A stretch of DNA of 64,000 nt from an uncultured Clostridia bacterium (GCA_944346885.1 CALVMR010000005.1:30515-94514); one strand, 5' to 3'. Counted from the stretch's first letter, positions 16,656 through 25,117 are shown. Notes: generated from the sequence alone by a model not told the origin. Translations and numbers: made by a program.

Positions 16656-17390
16656 TTAAAAACTTTTTGCCGCGCATGCCTCCAAACAGCGGTTGATGGC
16701 GGGGAAGTCGGAAGGGGTAAGCACCAAAAGCGCCTTTTCGCCCAGCCGCCCGTTTTCGGTCACGATCACGGCGTAGAGGTCCTTTTTTTCTTCAAAGGCG
16801 GCAAACACGTCGAACACGGTCGCTTCGCCGGAGAGAAACTCGTAATGCGCAAGCTGCCTTTCGTCCAGCACGTCGCCGCAGAGCGTGTTCTGCAAAAACT
16901 CCGTCACGTTTTCGCCGCGCGCGGCGCGCTCGGCAAGCAGGTGCAGCAAATAATAGGTATTGAGCACGCCCGCCGTTTTTCCGTGGTCGTACACGACGAG
17001 AGACTTTTTTTTGGTCGCGGCAAATTCTTCCGCGGCGGTCAAAAGCGGTTTATCCGCAAACACTTTGGCAAGGCTCTTTACCTTAAACGCGTCCGTGATG
17101 CGCGGCGGGTCGCACAGCTGCCGTTCGATAAACTCGATGTTCTCCACCACCTCGTCGGAGGGGTTGGCGATGAACAGCTCCTCCGTGCCCGTGCGGTGCA
17201 CGATGGCATTGCGCAGCTTTCCGTAATCCACCAGCTCGTTTTCGTAGCGGCGCACGGTCAGGTTCCGATCGGTGCACCGCCGCACAAGGTCGGTAAAATT
17301 TTGCGTCGGGCGTTCGTTGTACAATAATTTGAGCTGGCTTTCGATCTTGTTGTAGCTCTTTAAAAACCGCGCGGCGTTGCCGTAATCCAT
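16656..17390 (-). CDS. HEPN-like domain fused to a CBS-domain pair
   Basis: 244 residues, start at MDYGNAARFL with GGGGGA upstream. The N-terminal 100 residues are helical and contain R60-NAIV-H65, the RxxxxH signature of HEPN ribonuclease domains. From residue 110 two CBS-like repeats follow (KVFADKPLLTAAEEFAATKK, SLVVYDHGKTAGVLNTYYLL; then ATVFDVFAAFEEKKDLYAVI). CBS pairs bind adenine nucleotides and often gate a partner domain, so this may be a nucleotide-sensing RNA- or DNA-associated protein. It stands alone under its own promoter, with no antitoxin-like partner. Function is inferred from motifs only. Confidence 0.6.
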   Translation of the reverse strand: MDYGNAARFLKSYNKIESQLKLLYNERPTQNFTDLVRRCTDRNLTVRRYENELVDYGKLRNAIVHRTGTEELFIANPSDEVVENIEFIERQLCDPPRITDAFKVKSLAKVFADKPLLTAAEEFAATKKKSLVVYDHGKTAGVLNTYYLLHLLAERAARGENVTEFLQNTLCGDVLDERQLAHYEFLSGEATVFDVFAAFEEKKDLYAVIVTENGRLGEKALLVLTPSDFPAINRCLEACAAKSF

Positions 17391-17438
17391 CGGTGCGTTC
17401 CCCCGTTCGTGCGGCGCCGCGGCGCGGCGCTTTTTTTT

Positions 17439-17467
17439 ATTATACCACAATACTTTGTGTGCGGCAA
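17439..17467 (-). promoter_or_regulatory. Promoter of HEPN-CBS gene
   Basis: Minus strand TTGCCG (17467-17462), 17-nt spacer ending in TGG, TATAAT (17444-17439). A GC-rich hairpin sits in the leader. Confidence 0.65.
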
Positions 17468-17609
17468 GGGCTCTTGCGCAAATTGTTGTGACTTTTTTGC
17501 TTTCCGCAAAAAACGCGGCAAAAAATTGCGGAAAAAGAGCGCGGCGGCACATTCCGGAACATATGTCATAAATTTACATGACAAAATACACATTTGTACC
17601 GAACTTCCC

Positions 17610-17638
17610 TTGCATTTTTAAAAACGGCATGGTATACT
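17610..17638 (+). promoter_or_regulatory. Promoter of the epimerase-ferrodoxin operon
   Basis: TTGCAT (17610-17615), 17-nt spacer ending in TGG, TATACT (17633-17638). It argues against in-frame ATGs upstream of 17645 as starts. Confidence 0.6.
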
Positions 17639-17658
17639 GTACATACAGGCGGCAAAGT

Positions 17659-19272
17659 ATGCAGCCGAATGCAAAAGCGGAGAAAACAAAAGAGAAGATG
17701 AAAAAAGAATGGACCGTTGCCGTGACGGGCGTTACGGGCAACATGGGGCAGGCGGTACTCGAACAGCTTGCCGCCTCGCCCTTGCAGCCGAAGGTGCGCG
17801 CGCTCATCCTGCCTTCGGATAAAAAGCGGGAAAAGCGGCTGCGCAAAACCTATGCCGCGCTTTGCAAAAGCGGCAGGCTGCACATCGTGCGGGGCAATTT
17901 GGCGGACCTTGCGGCGGTGCGCGAGCTGATCGCGGGCGCCGATTACGTCGTCAACTTGGCGGCGGTGATCCCCCCTCTTTCGGACAAGCGGCCGGAGCTT
18001 GCCGTCGAATGCAACCAAACGGGGGTGCAAACGCTGGTGGCGGCGATCGAAGCCGCCCGCCCGCAGCCCAAACTCATCCACATCAGCACCGTGGCGCTGT
18101 ACGGCAACCGCGACGAAAAGCACCTTTGGGCGAGAGTGGGCGATCCGCTGCTCGTCAGCCCGTACGATATCTATTCGGCAACCAAACTGCGCGGCGAATT
18201 TTGCGTGCTCGAATCCTCCGTTTCCGCCTGGGCGGTGCTGCGGCAGAGCGCGATGCTGCACAAAAACATGCTTGCCGACAACATGAAGGACGGGCTGATG
18301 TTCCACACCTGCTTCAACGCGCCCCTCGAATGGGTGACCGCGCACGACAGCGGCGTGCTCATTGCGCATATCCTCGAAAAGGACGCCGCGGGCGAAGCGG
18401 GAGAGGCGTTTTGGAAGCATGTGTTCAACATAGGCTCGCTCGCCCAAAACCGCATCACGGGCTACGACACCTTTAACGAGGGGTTCCGCCTCATCGGCGG
18501 CAGCGGCAAAAACTTTTTCCGCCCCGGCATGAACGCGGTGCGCAACTTCCACGGCGTATGGTTTGCGGACGGGCACAAGCTCGAAGAGATGTTTTCGTAC
18601 CAAACGCAGTCTACCGCGCAGTACTGGGCGGAGATCGCGCGCACACACCGCTATTACGCGCTGGCAAAGCTCGTGCCGAAGGCGCTCATCCGCAAAGCCG
18701 CGATCCAACGGCTGGAAAAGGATGAAAACGCCCCCGCCTATTGGAACAGACACGGCGACATCGGCAAGCTGACCGCCTTTTTCGGCGGGCAGGAACAATA
18801 CAACGCCTTGCAGAAGGCCGATTGGGATGCCTTTCCCCTCCTGTGCGAAGGGAAAAACGCAAAGGGAGAGCCCGTCGATCTCGCCGCGCTCAAAGACGAA
18901 AAAAACGCCGCTCTCCTCTCGCACGGGTTCGAAAGCGAAAAAGCGGATAAAGACATCTCCGCCGCCGACCTGCGCGCCGTTGCCGCGGCGCACGGCGGGG
19001 CGCTGCTGAGCGAACGGTTTACGACGGGCGACGTATACACGCCCGTACGCTGGCGCACGCAGGACGGAGAGGAATTTTCCGCCCGCCCGTACAGCGTGCT
19101 GCGCGCGGGGCACTGGTTCAACCGCACCTATACCCAAAACGTATGGGAGTTTGACCGCCTCGCCCGCAAGGACAGCCTGTACGCGCAGCTTTGGTACGAT
19201 ACGCACGCGCAGAACGAAGCGTTCGTCTATTCGATGGACGAAAATTTACAGACGAAATTTGAGAGAGAATGA
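17659..19272 (+). CDS. NAD-dependent epimerase/dehydratase family protein
   Basis: 537 residues. The N-terminal Rossmann fold has VAVTGVTGNMGQAVLEQL (the TGxxGxxG NAD(P) loop) and residues 60-200 include NLAAVIPPLSDKRP, HISTVALYGN and SPYDIYSATKLRGE (the YxxxK catalytic pair), as in extended short-chain dehydrogenases acting on nucleotide sugars. The C-terminal 250 residues (HGDIGKLTAFFGGQEQYNAL; FTTGDVYTPVRWRTQDGEEF) are beyond the usual family length of about 330. The start is uncertain: 17659 has AGGCGG upstream, while 17698 (MKKEWTVAVTG) is the more natural N-terminus. An EFR1 ferrodoxin follows 4 nt later, so a redox step is likely. Substrate unknown. Confidence 0.75.
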   Translation: MQPNAKAEKTKEKMKKEWTVAVTGVTGNMGQAVLEQLAASPLQPKVRALILPSDKKREKRLRKTYAALCKSGRLHIVRGNLADLAAVRELIAGADYVVNLAAVIPPLSDKRPELAVECNQTGVQTLVAAIEAARPQPKLIHISTVALYGNRDEKHLWARVGDPLLVSPYDIYSATKLRGEFCVLESSVSAWAVLRQSAMLHKNMLADNMKDGLMFHTCFNAPLEWVTAHDSGVLIAHILEKDAAGEAGEAFWKHVFNIGSLAQNRITGYDTFNEGFRLIGGSGKNFFRPGMNAVRNFHGVWFADGHKLEEMFSYQTQSTAQYWAEIARTHRYYALAKLVPKALIRKAAIQRLEKDENAPAYWNRHGDIGKLTAFFGGQEQYNALQKADWDAFPLLCEGKNAKGEPVDLAALKDEKNAALLSHGFESEKADKDISAADLRAVAAAHGGALLSERFTTGDVYTPVRWRTQDGEEFSARPYSVLRAGHWFNRTYTQNVWEFDRLARKDSLYAQLWYDTHAQNEAFVYSMDENLQTKFERE

Positions 19273-19276
19273 AAAA

Positions 19277-20218
19277 ATGAAGACGGTCATCTATTACTTT
19301 TCGGGCACGGGAAACACCCGCAAAGTTGTGGAAAAGGCGGCGGACGCCCTGCAACAACTCGGCTGGGAGGCAAGCTGCCGCGCCATGGAACAGGTGCAAA
19401 GCCCCGCCGAGGAGATCGCCGCGTGCGGCTATATCGGCATCGGCTACCCCGTGCACGCCTTCAACGCGCCCGCAAGCGTGCTGCGCTTTTGCGAAGCGCT
19501 GCCCGCGCAAACCAAAGAGGCGCCCAAACCCTTTTATATCTTTAAAACGTCGGGCGAGCCGCTGGCTTTGAACAATATTTCCTCCTTGAAGCTGCGCGCC
19601 GTGCTCGAAAAAAAGAACTATACCTTTTGCGGCGAATACCACTACGTGATGCCGTACAACATCATTTTCCGCCATTCGGACGCGATGGCGTACCGCATGT
19701 GGGAGACGGCGAAGCGGCTCATCCCGCTGGACTGCGCCGACCTTGCCGCGGGGCGCGTTCCGCCCGAAAAAAAATTCCCCCTCGGCGGGGCGCTGGCATG
19801 GATCATGCGCGTGGAACACTGGGGCGGGCGCTGGAACGGAAAAAAATACAGCGTGGAAGAGAGCTGCATCCACTGCATGAAGTGCGTAAAAACCTGCCCC
19901 GTGCACAACATCTCGTACGAAAACGGCGCTTTCCGCTTCGGAAAAAGCTGCTTAATGTGCATGCGCTGCGCCTTCCAATGCCCCCAAAACGCCATCCGCA
20001 TCGGGCTGTTCAACAAGTGGAAAGTGAACGGGGCGTATTCCTTTTTGCCGCCCGCAGAGGAGGAAAAAGAGCAGCACAAGCGGTACTGTAAAAATTCGTA
20101 CGCGCGCTACTTTGCCGCCGCGCGCGAGCGCGTGCTGCAATGCGGCGGCGAATTTCCCGAAGAGCTTTTGACGGCGGAAGAAGCCGAAGAAGAGCTCCCC
20201 GCACGCTCCGCCGAATAA
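19277..20218 (+). CDS. EFR1-type ferrodoxin (flavodoxin plus two 4Fe-4S clusters)
   Basis: 313 residues, GAGAGA upstream. Residues 1-150 are a flavodoxin domain with the FMN phosphate loop YYFSGTGNTRK. Residues 195-240 hold two cluster motifs, CIHCMKCVKTCP and CLMCMRCAFQCP. The combination is the EFR1 family of clostridial electron carriers. The last 30 residues are acidic. It probably passes electrons to or from the epimerase-like protein encoded just upstream, though this is only from gene order. Confidence 0.85.
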   Translation: MKTVIYYFSGTGNTRKVVEKAADALQQLGWEASCRAMEQVQSPAEEIAACGYIGIGYPVHAFNAPASVLRFCEALPAQTKEAPKPFYIFKTSGEPLALNNISSLKLRAVLEKKNYTFCGEYHYVMPYNIIFRHSDAMAYRMWETAKRLIPLDCADLAAGRVPPEKKFPLGGALAWIMRVEHWGGRWNGKKYSVEESCIHCMKCVKTCPVHNISYENGAFRFGKSCLMCMRCAFQCPQNAIRIGLFNKWKVNGAYSFLPPAEEEKEQHKRYCKNSYARYFAAARERVLQCGGEFPEELLTAEEAEEELPARSAE

Positions 20219-20270
20219 GGGCGGCGGGCAAACGCAAAACAGCCCGCAAGGGCAAACAACAAAAAATCGG

Positions 20271-20310
20271 CAGGGCGCCGCCTCTTTGAAAGAGGCGGCG
20301 CCCTGTTTTT
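20271..20310 (+). terminator. Terminator of the epimerase-EFR1 operon
   Basis: Stem CAGGGCGCCGCCTCTTT / AAAGAGGCGGCGCCCTG with a two-base loop, then TTTTT. It is followed by several T-rich 11-12-nt repeats (CTGTTTTTGCT) to about 20370; no gene lies in 20311-20500. Confidence 0.9.
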
Positions 20311-20500
20311 GCTCTGCTTTTATTCTGTTCTTGCTCTGTTTTTGCTCTGTTTTTACGCTGTTTTTGCCCTGCGCTTTCCTTGTTTCACGCTCCGCACGCG
20401 CGCCGCCCGTTCGGGCGGCTTTGCGCCCCGCTCGGCGCGGCGGCTTTCCACCCCGCCGCCCCGTTCCGTGCGGCAACTTTCCGACCCTCTGCCCCGCCGC

Positions 20501-21004
20501 TCAACGCGGCAGCGTGTATTCGTAAATATAGTCGTCCATCACGTACCCGCCGCCGATATCGGTCACGGCGCTTGCGGCGCGCACGAACCCGAACCGCTCA
20601 TAGGCGCGGATGGCACGCGCGTTGCCCTTGTTGACGGTCAGGTACACTCTCTTCAACCCCAGCCGCCGCGCGCACTCCGCCACTTCCGCCAAAGCGCGCT
20701 GCCCCAGCCCCCTGCCGCGGAATTTTTCCGAAAGGTACAATTTGGAGAGGAACAGCTTTTCCCCCTCCAATTTCAAAGCGCAGTACCCCGCGCGCGCCCC
20801 TTCGAAAAACAGAAAAAAGTAGATATAGTTCTCCTCTTCGATCTGGCGGCGGATGGTCTTTTCGCTCTGCACCGTTTGCATCATATAATCGACCTGCCCG
20901 CTGCCGAGCAGCCCGTCGTACGCGTCGTGCCACAGCTCGCCCGCAAAGCGGGAGAGCTGCCCCTCCTCGCCGGGGCGCATCAACACCATCATCCTGCTTG
21001 CCAT
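20501..21004 (-). CDS. GNAT-family N-acetyltransferase
   Basis: 167 residues; GGAGG lies six bases before the ATG. The acetyl-CoA binding motif is LYLSEKFRGRGLGQRALAE (R/QxxGxG/A) and the C-terminal NKGNARAIRAYERFGF is the usual GNAT motif B. It transfers acetyl from acetyl-CoA to an amine. The pattern of small-molecule acetylases fits, but the acceptor cannot be told. Confidence 0.88.
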   Translation of the reverse strand: MASRMMVLMRPGEEGQLSRFAGELWHDAYDGLLGSGQVDYMMQTVQSEKTIRRQIEEENYIYFFLFFEGARAGYCALKLEGEKLFLSKLYLSEKFRGRGLGQRALAEVAECARRLGLKRVYLTVNKGNARAIRAYERFGFVRAASAVTDIGGGYVMDDYIYEYTLPR

Positions 21005-21028
21005 AACAGCCTCCGCATCTCCTCTTCT

Positions 21029-21057
21029 ATCATAGCACAGGCGGGCAAAAATGTCAA
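21029..21057 (-). promoter_or_regulatory. Promoter of the GNAT gene
   Basis: Minus strand TTGACA (21057-21052), 17-nt spacer with TGC, TATGAT (21034-21029). Confidence 0.65.
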
Positions 21058-21181
21058 TCCCGCAGAAAAATTCGCCACGATCCGCACACTTTCGCCGCCG
21101 CGGGCGAGCATTGCCGCCGCCGCGGGCGCATAGCTATACTGCGTAAAAAAAACGGTGCGCCGCACCGCAAAAGGAGAGAGA

Positions 21182-22003
21182 ATGTACAAAACCGTGACCG
21201 AACTGATTGGAAAACCGCTGCTCACGCGCGGCGGAGCGTACCTCGGCTGCGTACGCAGCGTTCAAACGGATACGCGCCTGCGGCAGATCCGCAATTTGGA
21301 ATGCTTTGACAAGGACGAAGAGGAATTTCTGCTGCCCGTTACCGCCGCCGAACAATACGGCAGCGACGCCGTGATCGTGCGCGGCGGCGCGCGGCGGGCA
21401 TACAAAAACTGCATCCCCCTCCCCCTCAAATGCGCCGTGTTTTCGCAAGAGGGAAAAGAACTCGGAAAGCTGGACGACTTTGTGTGCGACGAGCTGCGCC
21501 TTACGCACGTGGTACTCTCCGACGGCAGCCGCTACGAAACCGAGCGGCTGGCGCGCGTGGCGGACGCCGCCGTGCTGGACCTCTCCGCGCCCCTCCCTCC
21601 CGCAAACCGCCCCGCCGCACGGCAAAGGCGGACGGCAGCGCCCGCCGAAGCGGAACAGGAAAATAAGCGCAGCGCCGAAACAGAACCGGCAGAGAGGCGC
21701 GCCGCCGCGGCAGAACGGGCGGCAGGACCCGCCGCCAAACCCGCCGAACAAACCGCCGCGGCACGGGCAGCCGAACCCGCCGCGCAAACCGCCCCTGCCG
21801 CCGCAAAAACGAACGCGCGGCAAAGCGAGCCGCGCGCGGGCAGCGCCCTGCTGACGGGCAAGATCCTGCCTGCCGACCTGTTGGACGCTTACGGCAACGT
21901 GCTTGCGCCCGCGGGCACGCGCGTGACCGAACAGGTCATCCGCCGCGCCTTGGCGCACAACAAGCTGTTTGCGCTCACGCTGCTGTGCGGCAGCCGCCGC
22001 TGA
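21182..22003 (+). CDS. PRC-barrel domain protein with Ala-rich linker
   Basis: 273 residues, AAGGAGAGAGA before ATG 21182. Residues 1-75 and 80-130 are two PRC-barrel-like beta domains (LIGKPLLTRGGAYLGCVRSV; KCAVFSQEGKELGKLDDFVC). Residues 140-225 are a low-complexity Ala/Glu/Pro linker. The last 50 (SALLTGKILPADLLDAYGNV, VIRRALAHNKLFAL) are a small conserved-looking C-terminal domain. PRC barrels bind protein partners or RNA and occur in RimM, photosynthetic reaction centres and sporulation proteins. A TATACT box lies at 21135. No partner gene is adjacent. Confidence 0.75.
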   Translation: MYKTVTELIGKPLLTRGGAYLGCVRSVQTDTRLRQIRNLECFDKDEEEFLLPVTAAEQYGSDAVIVRGGARRAYKNCIPLPLKCAVFSQEGKELGKLDDFVCDELRLTHVVLSDGSRYETERLARVADAAVLDLSAPLPPANRPAARQRRTAAPAEAEQENKRSAETEPAERRAAAAERAAGPAAKPAEQTAAARAAEPAAQTAPAAAKTNARQSEPRAGSALLTGKILPADLLDAYGNVLAPAGTRVTEQVIRRALAHNKLFALTLLCGSRR

Positions 22004-22105
22004 CACAGCCCGCACCCGCCGCATGCCCCTGCGGCGCCCCGCTCTTTCCGCCCTTTTTACGCCCGCGGCGAGCAGTTTTTGTTTTGCGTTTGCGGGGGCG
22101 CTTCG

Positions 22106-22321
22106 TTACGGAGCGCCCTCCTGCCGCACGGGCGCGGCAAGCAGCGAGGTAAGCAGGTTCCCCCGCCCGATCAGGCGCATATCCCTGTCGTACGTCTTAT
22201 CCGTGGCGGGATAATAATAGCCGAGGATGCCGTAATCGGAATCGTACAGCACCTGCCGCTGCGCCCCCGAAACGGAGAGATACCCCAAAAGGCGCGCGTC
22301 GGAATCGTATAATTTTTGCAT
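22106..22321 (-). CDS. Small beta-repeat protein (4-fold beta-flower type)
   Basis: 71 residues. The start is placed at MQKLYDSDARLLGYL by GGAGG eight bases upstream. Three repeats of about 20 residues are visible (LYDSDARLLGYLS; LYDSDYGILGYYY; TYDRDMRLIGRGN), the pattern of small 4-fold beta-flower domains. Function unknown. A longer frame upstream lies in GC repeats and is not supported. Confidence 0.65.
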   Translation of the reverse strand: MQKLYDSDARLLGYLSVSGAQRQVLYDSDYGILGYYYPATDKTYDRDMRLIGRGNLLTSLLAAPVRQEGAP

Positions 22322-22586
22322 GCTTTTTTCCTCCGCTTCCATCATACACCCGCGGCAGCCCGCCGCGCAAGGATCCCTGCCATTTCCGTACGGCAAAAAG
22401 CCGCCCCGCGATCCGTGTTTCGCGCTCCGAAAAGCCGCCCCCGTGCTTTGCGCCCCGAAAAGCCGCCCCGCCGGCGACCCGTCCCGCGCCCCACCCGCAC
22501 CGCAGAAAAGCCGCCCCGCTCCGCAGAAAAACCGCCCCGCTCCGCACGGCGGAGCGGGGCGGAGCATGCGCGTTTGCAAAAACCCG
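22322..22586. other. Low-complexity intergenic stretch
   Basis: No gene. It is a run of degenerate 14-18-nt units built on GAAAAGCCGCCCCG, ending in an inverted repeat CCGCCCCGCTCCG / CGGAGCGGGGCGG (about 22534-22564) that may terminate the PLC-like gene read on the minus strand. Confidence 0.5.
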
Positions 22587-23753
22587 CTATCGTTTCTCCC
22601 TGCTCTCTTTTCCTTTTTTCAAAGAAGGGTTTACAAAGGGGACTTTTTCCTCCGCGCCCGTCAAAAAGTGTTTGTTGAAGTCCGCTTCGGGCAGCGGCGC
22701 GCCGCTTTGCAGGGCGGCAAAAAAGACACCGATCAGCCGCACCCCCTCGGATACGGCGCGCGCAAAGAGCTCTTCCGCCCCTTCGCGCGAACAAAACTGC
22801 GGCACGGACGGGTTGCGCCAAAGGGCGTGCTCCGCATTGACGCAGCGCGCGTCCTCCTCCTTGCGGCGGCATTGCGCCGAAGCAAGGTGCGGCAAAAAAA
22901 ACACCTTTTCTATGGCGTAAAGCGCTCCGCGCTTGCGGTAGGTGCGGTCACGGAAGGTGCGCACGTAGCGGGAAAAACGGCGGAAAGAACGGCGGAACGC
23001 CCGCCGCCCGAAAGGCACGCCGCTCGCCGCGCACACGACAGGGTGCAACGCTTGCAGCGAAGCGGCACAGGACGGCAAAACGTAATCGGAAACGGCAAGC
23101 CCCTTTTTTGCCCGCACGAAATAGGTATCCAGATCGCTTTCGACGTACGAATGCAAACTGACGCGGGCAAGACCCTTTTCGCCCGCCTTTGCCGCGGCGA
23201 TCAGCTTTTCCTGCATGCCGTACACGAAGGGATGGAACACCGTATCGGCGGCATAATGCGCAATGTAACCCGCCACATACGAAAAAATTGCCGTCTCCTC
23301 AAAACCGCGCCCCGCGTCCGCCGCACCGCCTATTTTGCTTCTTTTTTCCGCACGCACGGCACGCGCGTCCTTTTTTTCCTCTTTCGCCGCGCGTTCCTCT
23401 TCCGCCGAACGCTCTTTTTCCGCCGCGCGCTCTTCTTCCGCCGCGGCGAGCGGCGCTCCCTCTTTTTCCTCTTTCGCCGCGCGTTCCTCTTCCGCCGAAC
23501 GCTCTTTTTCCGCCGCGCGCTCTTCTTCCGCCGCGGCGAGCAGGGCGCAAAAAGAGGCATAGATCCCGCTGCGGTGCAGCCGCCTGCCGATGTTTTTTTC
23601 CGCATCCCGCGTCAGGCGCAAAAAAAAGAAAATATCCCCGCCCTGCGCGCCCGCGTAATAATCGCAAAGCGAACGGATCTGCCCGCGCACGGGCGGAGGT
23701 AGCGCCTGCAAAATGTGCTCCGCCACGATCGCGTGCGTATATTGTGAAGGCAT
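22587..23753 (-). CDS. Zinc-dependent phospholipase C-like protein with duplicated coiled coil
   Basis: 388 residues from MPSQYTHAIVAEHILQALP with GAGAGG upstream. The N-terminus and the later VAGYIAHYAADTVFHPFVYG (HxxxD) are the hallmarks of the PF00882 zinc-dependent PLC-like domain found in many Clostridia. There is no signal peptide. Between these halves (about residues 70-128) an acidic and basic coiled coil AAEEERAAEKERSAEEERAA is present twice through an exact 79-nt DNA duplication. The C-terminal region is rich in Arg. Whether it is an active lipase is uncertain. Confidence 0.72.
   Translation of the reverse strand: MPSQYTHAIVAEHILQALPPPVRGQIRSLCDYYAGAQGGDIFFFLRLTRDAEKNIGRRLHRSGIYASFCALLAAAEEERAAEKERSAEEERAAKEEKEGAPLAAAEEERAAEKERSAEEERAAKEEKKDARAVRAEKRSKIGGAADAGRGFEETAIFSYVAGYIAHYAADTVFHPFVYGMQEKLIAAAKAGEKGLARVSLHSYVESDLDTYFVRAKKGLAVSDYVLPSCAASLQALHPVVCAASGVPFGRRAFRRSFRRFSRYVRTFRDRTYRKRGALYAIEKVFFLPHLASAQCRRKEEDARCVNAEHALWRNPSVPQFCSREGAEELFARAVSEGVRLIGVFFAALQSGAPLPEADFNKHFLTGAEEKVPFVNPSLKKGKESREKR
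23373..23541. repeat. Exact 79-nt direct repeat in coding sequence
   Basis: 23373-23451 and 23463-23541 are identical, period 90 nt (30 codons), so the reading frame is kept. Each encodes one 26-residue Glu/Arg/Ala coiled-coil block. Confidence 0.9.
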
Positions 23754-23822
23754 TTTCCTCTCCCTCCCGCCCACGCACGGCGCAGGCACTGCGGCGAAAG
23801 CACCTCGGTTCCGCTCCTATAC

Positions 23823-23852
23823 AGTATACGGCAAAAGGCGTTTTTTGTGCAA
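23823..23852 (-). promoter_or_regulatory. Promoter of the PLC-like gene
   Basis: Minus strand TTGCAC (23852-23847), 18-nt spacer, TATACT (23828-23823). Confidence 0.55.
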
Positions 23853-23916
23853 CGATCCCGCGCAAAGTCCGCAAAAAAGAATCGGAAAATTTTTTCGGAA
23901 AATTACATAAAAATAC

Positions 23917-23945
23917 TTGCCAAGACCATTTGTTTTTGGTATAGT
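23917..23945 (+). promoter_or_regulatory. Promoter of the tRNA cluster
   Basis: TTGCCA (23917-23922), 17-nt spacer ending in TGG, TATAGT (23940-23945), 18 nt before tRNA-Val. Confidence 0.7.
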
Positions 23946-23962
23946 ATATAGGCGGTTCGGAC

Positions 23963-24038
23963 GGAAGTTTAGCTCAGTTGGGAGAGCACCTGCCTTACAA
24001 GCAGGGGGTCATAGGTTCGAGCCCTATAACTTCCACCA
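23963..24038 (+). tRNA. tRNA-Val (TAC anticodon)
   Basis: 76 nt with encoded CCA. Acceptor GGAAGTT pairs with AACTTCC; anticodon stem CCTGC/GCAGG with loop CTTACAA gives TAC; T loop GTTCGAGCC. Confidence 0.96.
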
Positions 24039-24070
24039 ATTTCTTATGCGAAATACAGTGCGGAATTTAT

Positions 24071-24145
24071 GCGGGAATAGCTCAGGGGTAGAGCGCTACC
24101 TTGCCAAGGTAGATGTCGCGAGTCCGAATCTCGTTTCCCGCTCCA
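24071..24145 (+). tRNA. tRNA-Gly (GCC anticodon)
   Basis: 75 nt ending TCCA. Acceptor GCGGGAA/TTCCCGC; anticodon loop TTGCCAA gives GCC; T loop AGTCCGAATC. Confidence 0.96.
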
Positions 24146-24165
24146 TCATTCCGCACTTATTTTTT

Positions 24166-24240
24166 GGTGCTATAGCCAAGTGGTAAGGCAAGGGTCTGCA
24201 AAACCCTGATTCCCCGGTTCAAATCCGGGTAGCACCTCCA
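24166..24240 (+). tRNA. tRNA-Cys (GCA anticodon)
   Basis: 75 nt ending TCCA. Acceptor GGTGCTA/TAGCACC; anticodon stem AGGGT/ACCCT with loop CTGCAAA gives GCA; T loop GTTCAAATC. Confidence 0.96.
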
Positions 24241-24358
24241 AAAACGCCGCCTCCGCTTCTGTGAAACGGGGGCGGCTCCCCTATCGAGGTGCACGCTTCG
24301 CCGCATCGGGGCGCCGCTTCACTGCATCGAAAACACGCGGCAGCGCGGACGGTCCGTC

Positions 24359-24901
24359 ATGAACATCGTATTGCAGACAAAGCGCCTTATTTTACGCGAA
24401 TTGGAAGAGGCAGACCTGCCCTCCCTTTGCCGCACTTTGCAGGACGAGGAGGCGATGTACGCCTATGAACATGCCTTTTCAAACAAGGAAGCGCGGGCAT
24501 GGCTGTTGAACCAACTGCGGCGTTACCGCGAGGACGGGTTCGGACTATGGGGCGTTCTCCGCAAAAAAGACGGGCGGTTTATCGGGCAGTGCGGGCTGAC
24601 GTGGCAGCCGCTCGGAAACGGCGCGCGCGGCATAGAGGTCGGGTATCTTTTTGAGCGGACGTATTGGCACAACGGGTACGCAACGGAGGCGGCAGCCGCC
24701 TGCATGGCGTACGCGTTTGCGCACGGCGCCGAAAAGGTCTACTCCGTCATCCGCGAAAACAACGCCGCCTCCCGCCGCGTTGCCGAACGAAACGGCATGC
24801 GCGTCTGCGGCGGGCTCGTAAAAAAATATTACGACATGGAAATGCCGCACCTGATCTATTGCGCAGAAAAGCCCCGCGCGGAAACCCGCCGTACGGAATA
24901 A
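24359..24901 (+). CDS. RimJ/RimL-type GNAT acetyltransferase
   Basis: 180 residues. It begins LQTKRLILRELEEADLPSL, the classic N-terminus of the acetyltransf_3 family, with later VGYLFERTYWHNGYATEAAA (acetyl-CoA site) and NAASRRVAERNGMRVCG. The family acetylates protein N-termini, tRNA-charged or free amino groups. No good ribosome site precedes the ATG, and it lies among tRNA genes, so it may be translated from the tRNA read-through transcript. Confidence 0.85.
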   Translation: MNIVLQTKRLILRELEEADLPSLCRTLQDEEAMYAYEHAFSNKEARAWLLNQLRRYREDGFGLWGVLRKKDGRFIGQCGLTWQPLGNGARGIEVGYLFERTYWHNGYATEAAAACMAYAFAHGAEKVYSVIRENNAASRRVAERNGMRVCGGLVKKYYDMEMPHLIYCAEKPRAETRRTE

Positions 24902-24990
24902 TTTTGCGCATAACGCAGCCGAACGGATACATTTTGCACATAACACAACCGCACGGATACATTTTGCGCAAAAAACAGCCGCGCACAGGC
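24901..24990 (+). repeat. Three tandem 30-nt repeats
   Basis: Three degenerate copies of ATTTTGCRCATAACRCARCC start at 24901, 24931 and 24961, beginning at the last base of the acetyltransferase stop codon. They are not coding. Confidence 0.75.
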
Positions 24991-25027
24991 GCCGCAAACC
25001 AAACGGGCACCAAAATCACCTAAATAC

Positions 25028-25114
25028 GCGAGTATGGCGAAACAGGCAGACGCAAGGGACTTAAAATCCCTCGCCCGCGAGGGCGTATCGGTTCAAATCC
25101 GATTACTCGCACCA
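25028..25114 (+). tRNA. tRNA-Leu (TAA anticodon)
   Basis: 87 nt with CCA and a long variable arm, as expected for Leu. Acceptor GCGAGTA pairs with TACTCGC; anticodon loop CTTAAAA gives TAA. Confidence 0.95.
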
Positions 25115-25117
25115 TAC

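Noticed and set aside
24901..24990. CRISPR-like array of 30-nt repeats
   Set aside because: Three degenerate head-to-tail copies without spacers; no cas genes.
23941..25114. A tRNA-integrated mobile element at the tRNA cluster
   Set aside because: No integrase and no duplicated tRNA 3' end; the mntA-hepT module lies beyond the terminator but is not bounded by tRNA sequence.
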